From positions 180,992,246-181,056,245 of the forward strand of contig CM073590.1 in NCBI GenBank assembly GCA_037074705.1: DNA of 64,000 nucleotides, given 5' to 3'. A program made the position numbers and the translations under genes. The DNA comes from Zhengitettix transpicula (lineage: Eukaryota > Arthropoda > Insecta > Orthoptera > Tetrigidae). The notes under the pieces were generated by a model that had not been told where the DNA came from, did no database searches, and saw only the letters and a program-made list of their open reading frames with translations. Positions 61,901-64,000 of the stretch are shown piece by piece (position 1 is the first letter of the stretch; every line of letters starts with the position of its first letter).

Positions 61901-63135
61901 ACAATGACCTTGCCAGGAGCAGGAACTGACTTTGTCTTCTTTGGATCCAATTCTCCTCTTTCTGTCCATTGCTCTGACTGTTCCTCCATCTCAGGTGTGA
62001 AGTAATGGACCTATGTCTCATCCATGGCTATAAATTGACATAAAAACTATACTTTATTGCTGTGAAACATTTGGTACCTATATTGTGCTCAGCTTTCCCA
62101 TGTCTAAATTTTTAGTCAATATGTGATGTACAGCACTTTTTAAATTCTTACCTTGTCTGCTTGCTTGTACACTTTCAGTTGATGATCATCCTATATTATT
62201 TTGTGGATTTTTGTCACATTTTCTGGCACAAATAATTCATTTACAACACCAATACAATGCTTGTCATTGCAGATCATATAGCCTTGTTTAAATTTGGATG
62301 CCCAAATGTCCAATATTTGATTGTCATACATGAAAGAGCCAATTCCTGGACAGTATAATCTACCTCAACTTTGGACTGAGAGATCTTTTAAATGAAAGTA
62401 TTGTATCGCATAACGACCACGAGTTTTTTTTCCCCATATTTACAAATTCAATGTGAGAGTTCACTAATAATGGCTGTCAAATAAAAACTAAACAATGTAG
62501 TGTCTTCAAATTTAGACCTTTATACGGTTGGTACATTAGTTTTCAAACAATACATCAAGTCAGGTACTTCTGGTACTTCCTTTGTAGGATTGCAATTGAA
62601 ATCTCAATCTCAGTATCTAGTACTATTAAAAAAGCAGTTGATGATGGTGACAAATAAGCTACTTCTAGAATGATTAATAATACCAGAAATTTGAAATGTG
62701 TATTTCAATTAAAAGTTACCTAGTTCACTGTAATTAAATTTATTTTAGAATAATGAATGTATCATATACTTACATATTTCTAAATAAATGCATGAACCAA
62801 AAAAAATATTTGAATTAAGTTTAGCTTTTATAACTTACAAAGTCAATTTTCATCATCCTCTGTCTGTGATTCGGTTATGTATATATGTACATTATCATTA
62901 TATTTTCTGTGCTTCTTTAATTATTTTTTAATATTTATATTGTATTATCTTTTCATAGAATTTCGCACACATCGATTACTTTGTTAATGTCATATGGGAA
63001 TATTGTGATATACTTCATAATTGGAAACTTTTGACCAAGACACTGTTAGATTCTGAGATATGTAAAAACATTTTAGCTCAACTGTTGTTGTCCTGTGTTC
63101 GTAATATATATTCTCATAGAATAATAATAAAAAAA
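41355..63135 (+). CDS. STAG: Cohesin subunit SA/STAG (stromalin, Scc3-like), divergent, partial
   Basis: Eight exons join in phase without gaps to 437 codons: 41355-41423, 43840-44001, 49436-49643, 51856-52081, 53770-53923, 56066-56211, 58419-58587 and 62959-63135. The order of blocks matches the N-terminal half of SA/STAG: VNDWI....FIIDSCGC, the PLRYVGTLTG block, RFRDVSSGIRSIC..ELGLW, LKYLGWMLYDK..EVRLSCVQAL, and FKDRLIYMTLDK. SA proteins bind the kleisin RAD21/REC8 and the NIPBL and CTCF partners, holding cohesin on chromatin in the nucleus. The stromalin conservative domain spans exons 4-6. Identity to the vertebrate proteins, judged by eye, is lower than expected for a somatic arthropod SA, so a meiotic or lineage-specific paralogue is possible. 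The C-terminal half lies past the window and the first coding exon is not settled. Confidence 0.85.
42250..43350 (+). pseudogene. Jockey-clade LINE reverse transcriptase, 5' truncated
   Basis: From about 42380 the frame reads FIDIQQAFDKVWHDGLL, with one frame change before 42483. It then runs 224 codons: SYLSDRFFQIKYG, SGVPQGSVLGPILYQLYTAD, LADDT in place of YADD, VNEVKSTQVNFT, NEVHYLGLHLDKKLTWKKH and LYKALIKPILTYGIELWG. The stop at 43155 is followed by more of the element (LHTDLRMPTVQEE). It ends in a TAA-rich tail near 43435. The fairly long open frame suggests a relatively young insertion into the STAG intron. Confidence 0.85.
43840..44001 (+). CDS. STAG: STAG exon: VNDWI to DKLFK
   Basis: The acceptor is ttacag and the donor gtaagt. 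The 54 codons in phase 0 include VNDWINDFHND and LQFIIDSCGC, matching the SA helix with the conserved CGC. Confidence 0.85.
44636..45495 (+). mobile_element. Penelope-like element with inverted family A ends
   Basis: A minus-orientation end (44636-44800) and a plus-orientation end (45371-45495) enclose a GIY-YIG coding part. No RT domain is present, so the copy is internally deleted. The shared end motif is gcacctgatgagagggacaa at the right and its inverse with one core change at the left. Confidence 0.65.
44860..45282 (+). CDS. GIY-YIG endonuclease domain of a Penelope-like element
   Basis: The open frame gives HCVVYKISYSKC..CYIGQTKRSL, TCIKEHKSNI, SKHIINSKHTFDW, DIDTRYNSRLISEMLFI and NIMDINVQT. 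That order is typical of the C-terminal GIY-YIG nuclease of Penelope-family elements: a CxxC-like pair, YIG, then R/EH and an active-site glutamate. The usual arginine after YIGQTKRS appears as cysteine (CIKEH for RIKEH), which may impair activity. It ends at TAA 45280-45282. No start codon belonging to a full protein is present, so it is a fragment of the RT-endonuclease ORF. Confidence 0.75.
   Translation: MFKKYQISIIYKSTNTLSYLSKNQKDPLDTYSKHCVVYKISYSKCNSCYIGQTKRSLNTCIKEHKSNIKLSIDIQSVVSKHIINSKHTFDWQNSKILDIDTRYNSRLISEMLFIKTNIMDINVQTVTMKLNNCYNPLLLR
45500..47220. other. STAG intron, nothing recognised
   Basis: Intronic DNA with poly-A-rich tracts near 47035-47075. I see no coding block or repeat family beyond short low-complexity runs. 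Confidence 0.4.
47225..48600 (-). pseudogene. Non-LTR retrotransposon reverse transcriptase (RTE-like), broken
   Basis: Read on the minus strand, the order is ILKKGNQLKCENYRGISML, GEYQCGFRSNWST, YVDFKQAYDSVRR, GLRQGDPMS, MAYADDVAI (near 48000), then GADTWILNKSEEKRLMSWER, ARVCWLGHVHQM and RGRPKKSW. RT motifs and the thumb-like tail are all present, but at least three frame changes and stops separate them. The tail type (RLxWLGHVxRM, GRPxxxW) is common in RTE-like LINEs. Confidence 0.8.
49030..49220 (+). repeat. Family B copy
   Basis: ctgacaaaggaagctcataa, aactggaccaactattgatt, caggtaagtcgacttcgctg and aaatgtgttatttaatttga span nearly the whole family consensus. Confidence 0.65.
49436..49643 (+). 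CDS. STAG: STAG exon: PLM to RYVGTLT
   Basis: The acceptor is ttctag and the donor gtaagt. It encodes KRFYKNYCELVQLIVKKCQ and RPLRYVGTLT, matching the FCEF..LV.QCQ and FRHTSTLA blocks of STAG. A repeat copy begins only about 20 bp after the donor. Confidence 0.85.
49664..49770 (-). repeat. Family A end fragment
   Basis: The reverse complement reads agctgacgaaagggacaagg, then atcccagaatgttgtgaggt. It begins about 20 bp after a STAG splice donor. Confidence 0.6.
49975..50070 (-). repeat. Family A end fragment (diverged)
   Basis: agtagccaattaacagacaa and the reverse complement of atcaggtgattc match family A ends. The core is degraded. Confidence 0.45.
50619..50661. repeat. (TA)n microsatellite
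   Basis: A TA run of about 42 bp that abuts the solo-LTR candidate. Confidence 0.9.
50666..51539 (+). mobile_element. Solo LTR candidate
   Basis: The 874-bp block begins TGTAAT and ends ATTACA, giving TG...CA ends with a 6-bp inverse. It carries a TATA-like tgtattata at about 50728, a GC-richer start, and AATAAA-type signals near 51470 and 51514. Both sides are (TA)n, which hides any target duplication. Assigned from ends and signals only; no retrotransposon coding part is attached. Confidence 0.4.
51856..51860 (+). promoter_or_regulatory. Splice acceptor confirming STAG frame
   Basis: The ttttag just before this point and the split GGG codon with the 49643 donor fix the phase change from 0 to 1 at this junction. 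Confidence 0.7.
51856..52081 (+). CDS. STAG: STAG exon: helical, coiled-coil-like
   Basis: The acceptor is ttttag and the donor gtaagc. It encodes KLCTGITSVFHNI, then a charged, heptad-like stretch, and ends in FNSRFR, where SA proteins have F(V)HRYRD. Confidence 0.85.
52082..53769 (+). other. STAG intron, nothing recognised
   Basis: The intron between exons 4 and 5. It is AT-rich, with no coding block or family A/B copy noticed. Confidence 0.45.
53770..53923 (+). CDS. STAG: STAG exon: stromalin conservative domain, part 1
   Basis: The acceptor is ttttag and the donor gtaaat. It encodes DVSSGIRSICCSELGLWI and LKYLGWMLYDK..EVRLSCVQ, the most conserved part of SA/STAG. Confidence 0.9.
54313..54371. 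repeat. (TA)n microsatellite inside the STAM unit
   Basis: A TA run interrupting the left inverted arm. The right arm has only tatatat at the matching place, so the run expanded after the arms formed. Confidence 0.9.
54370..55218 (-). pseudogene. STAM: STAM (signal-transducing adaptor) intronless decayed copy
   Basis: Read on the minus strand, ATG 55218 opens MGIFSTLSQFDAEVEEATDE, the start of a STAM VHS domain. The middle of VHS is missing or out of frame, with several stops. At about 54870-54830 a UIM-like AKAIELSL appears, then an SH3 domain at 54790-54630 (YDFEAAE, LTFKPGE, DTDPNWWK, GLFPVNFVTADL), and finally INAMGLLIVQELEQV, the GAT helix region. In living STAM these parts sit in order in an ESCRT-0 protein that sorts ubiquitinated cargo. 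Here they run together with no introns but with stops and frameshifts, so it is a dead cDNA-like copy. It lies antisense in a STAG intron and between inverted repeat arms. Confidence 0.8.
55720..55865 (-). repeat. Family B copy
   Basis: The minus-orientation copy contains ctgacgaaggtggttcaggc on the reverse strand, and agttggtccagtctggcaga on the plus strand. Confidence 0.6.
55878..55936. repeat. (TA)n microsatellite
   Basis: A TA run directly after the family B copy. Confidence 0.95.
56066..56211 (+). CDS. STAG: STAG exon: stromalin conservative domain, part 2
   Basis: The acceptor is tttcag and the donor gtaagt. It encodes ALLTIY and FTKKFKDRLIYMTLDKSLTV, matching FTSRFKDR..SMTLDKEYDV of STAG. 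Confidence 0.9.
57277..57572 (+). repeat. Intron duplication, copy 1
   Basis: About 295 bp beginning ttccttatgtccccatttat and ending near taaagcaaaatac. It repeats, in the same orientation, at 58796-59204. It lies in the intron between STAG exons at 56211 and 58419. Confidence 0.85.
58419..58587 (+). CDS. STAG: STAG exon: LVFSKHQSVAKIAGKF
   Basis: The acceptor is ttgtag and the donor gtaagc. It encodes LFSLVFSKHQSVAKIAGKFF, matching the VYxxHRxVAxAAGEFL block of STAG. Confidence 0.85.
58796..59204 (+). repeat. Intron duplication, copy 2, with internal tandem repeat
   Basis: Matches 57277-57572 closely on both sides of a tandem array (58978-59090) that the first copy lacks. It lies in the next STAG intron, after the exon at 58419-58587. 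Confidence 0.85.
58978..59090 (+). repeat. Four 29-bp tandem repeats
   Basis: Unit gatgtaggtgagag then naatgttcacttagg. Units start at 58978, 59007, 59036 and 59065, the last being incomplete at its end. Confidence 0.95.
60090..60421 (+). mobile_element. Deletion derivative of the family A Penelope element
   Basis: It opens with the inverted end (gaataagaaagatagccaat), then jumps to aaactcaataattgctatga. That matches the last codons and 3' UTR of the 45.2 kb element (45245 onward). It ends with cacctgatgaaagggacaag...ggtatttata. The coding part is almost entirely deleted. Confidence 0.7.
60550..60750. mobile_element. Family A foldback
   Basis: ttaataataagataaaatag...caaatacagacaaaag at the left is matched by the inverse, ctgtatttggctattttatt, at the right. 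Each half carries a degraded aggaacc/ggaaacc core. Confidence 0.65.
61860..62400 (-). pseudogene. mariner transposase relic
   Basis: The minus frame reads IWASKFKQGY, ELFVPENVTKIHKII, LKVYKQADKV, then AMDET*VHYFTPEMEEQSEQW, LDPKKTKS, APGKVIVSVYWD. This is the order of mariner-family transposase, with DET and YWD being catalytic aspartate regions. A stop (62013-62011) replaces the tryptophan of DETW, and frame shifts occur upstream. No terminal inverted repeats were identified. Confidence 0.75.
62959..63135 (+). CDS. STAG: STAG exon: FVNVIWEYCDILHNW
   Basis: The acceptor is tcatag and the donor gtaagt. It encodes HIDYFVNVIWEYCDILHNWK and LLSCVRNIY, matching the YLVDSMWDC..LLKDW and CTIRQA blocks. 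The next exon is not in the window. Confidence 0.85.
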
Positions 63136-63411
63136 GTAAGTATAAACTATTAAAGACAAGTTAGCATTTTCACAATATCTACATTATTTGATAATAATTG
63201 TAATAATAGTGTAAACATAATGTATGACTTACCTGACATAGGAGATTACTTAGAATACTGGATAGAATATGTAATTCATATTTTGGATAGCACTATCATC
63301 CTTCCTCAAGAGGTAGATTCCACTTTCATCCTGTTCACTGTTAATTGAAACCTGTTAGCAACAATTGACAAAAAGGCTACTAAGTTCAATGGAGGCTGAT
63401 GATAATTTTTG

Positions 63412-64000
63412 AAGTTTGCCAAACTGTCACCCCCAAAACTCGCACCCAACCACCCACTTCAAACCTTCACCCGCACCCTAGTCTCCCACGTTACCTCACC
63501 ATCCCTTCTTAACTCGCTCCCTAATAAACCTAACCTGACCCGTAACCAGCATTTAGCCCTCCAAAACCTTAAAAATGACAAAGAAATTGTCATTCTCCCG
63601 GCTGACAAGGGCTCCACCGTTGTCGTCATGGACTTGGAGAAGTACACGGCTGAGGCACTTCGCCAGCTGGGAGACGACAGAACATACAAACCTGTACCCA
63701 CTGACCCCAATCTGGCCATCAACTCAGAAATAGACCAATTTGTCCGTTCACATGGCAAACTTCAAAAATTATCATCAGCCTCCATTGAACTGCTCACCCC
63801 CAAAAAACCCAGAACACCCACCTTCTACTTGCTCCCCAAAATCCACAAACCTAATATACCGGGCCGCCCAATAGTTGCCGGCTACAATTCCCCTACTGAG
63901 AGGATTTCTGCATTGGTGGATTAGTCTCTCCAACCAATAGTAGAAAACCTAACCTCATTCATCCAAGACACCAACCACTTCCTACGCCGTCTCCACGAAC
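63412..64000 (+). pseudogene. Neptune-type Penelope-like reverse transcriptase, runs off the window
   Basis: The open frame reads LTRNQHLALQNLKNDKEIVI, LPADKGSTVVVMDLEKY, RQLGDDRTYKPV, FYLLPKIHKPNIPGRPIVAG and SPTERISALVD. These match the N-terminal RT motifs of Penelope-like elements. A TAG at 63922-63924 interrupts the frame, which then continues as SLQPIVENLTSFI to the window edge. It is inserted in a STAG intron in the sense direction, with base composition clearly richer in C than the flanks. It pairs in type with the C-terminal piece at 20.9 kb. Confidence 0.85.

Overview
The window looks like nuclear DNA of an invertebrate animal, most likely an arthropod. It is AT-rich, its genes are split by consensus GT-AG introns, and it is crowded with decayed Penelope-like, Jockey/RTE, gypsy, mariner and hAT elements, foldback repeats and long (TA)n runs. 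The phylum is inferred from gene content and repeat style; no species can be named. There is no bacterial-type gene arrangement, and I saw no tRNA, rRNA or CRISPR array.

Three host genes can be assembled exon by exon with matching phases. (1) On the minus strand, 25745 down to 8420, lies a six-exon FAM234 (ITFG3-like) gene of 609 codons: a type II-like membrane protein with FG-GAP-like DxNxDGxxD motifs. Its second intron is about 9.9 kb and full of transposons. (2) On the plus strand, 27661-29842, lies a three-exon MOSMO (modulator of Smoothened) orthologue of 167 aa, a four-pass membrane protein. It is head-to-head with FAM234, with 1.9 kb between the start codons. (3) On the plus strand, from about 41355 to beyond the right edge, lies a divergent cohesin SA/STAG (stromalin) gene. 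Eight consecutive exons (437 codons) covering the stromalin conservative domain are visible; its true 5' end is uncertain and its 3' part lies outside the window.

A fourth host-derived sequence, a decayed STAM (VHS-SH3-GAT) copy without introns, lies antisense inside a STAG intron at about 54370-55218. It sits between two arms of an inverted repeat.

Layout: 0.5-2.4 kb, LTR-retrotransposon remnant with a Jockey fragment in it; 2.4-8.4 kb, repeats and pol relics; 8.4-25.7 kb, FAM234 with its introns, holding a gypsy element split by a Jockey LINE (16.9-20.2 kb) and a Neptune-type Penelope end (20.9-21.7 kb); 25.7-27.7 kb, shared upstream region with a small palindromic element; 27.7-29.8 kb, MOSMO; 30-41 kb, intergenic or 5' STAG DNA with Penelope, hAT and palindromic relics; 41.4-64 kb, STAG with Jockey, Penelope, RTE, solo-LTR, STAM, mariner and Penelope insertions in its introns.

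Two dispersed repeat families carry a CTGAnGA / hairpin / GAAA arrangement like the core strand of hammerhead ribozymes. One of them forms the inverted ends of a GIY-YIG-encoding Penelope-like element and of several foldback derivatives.
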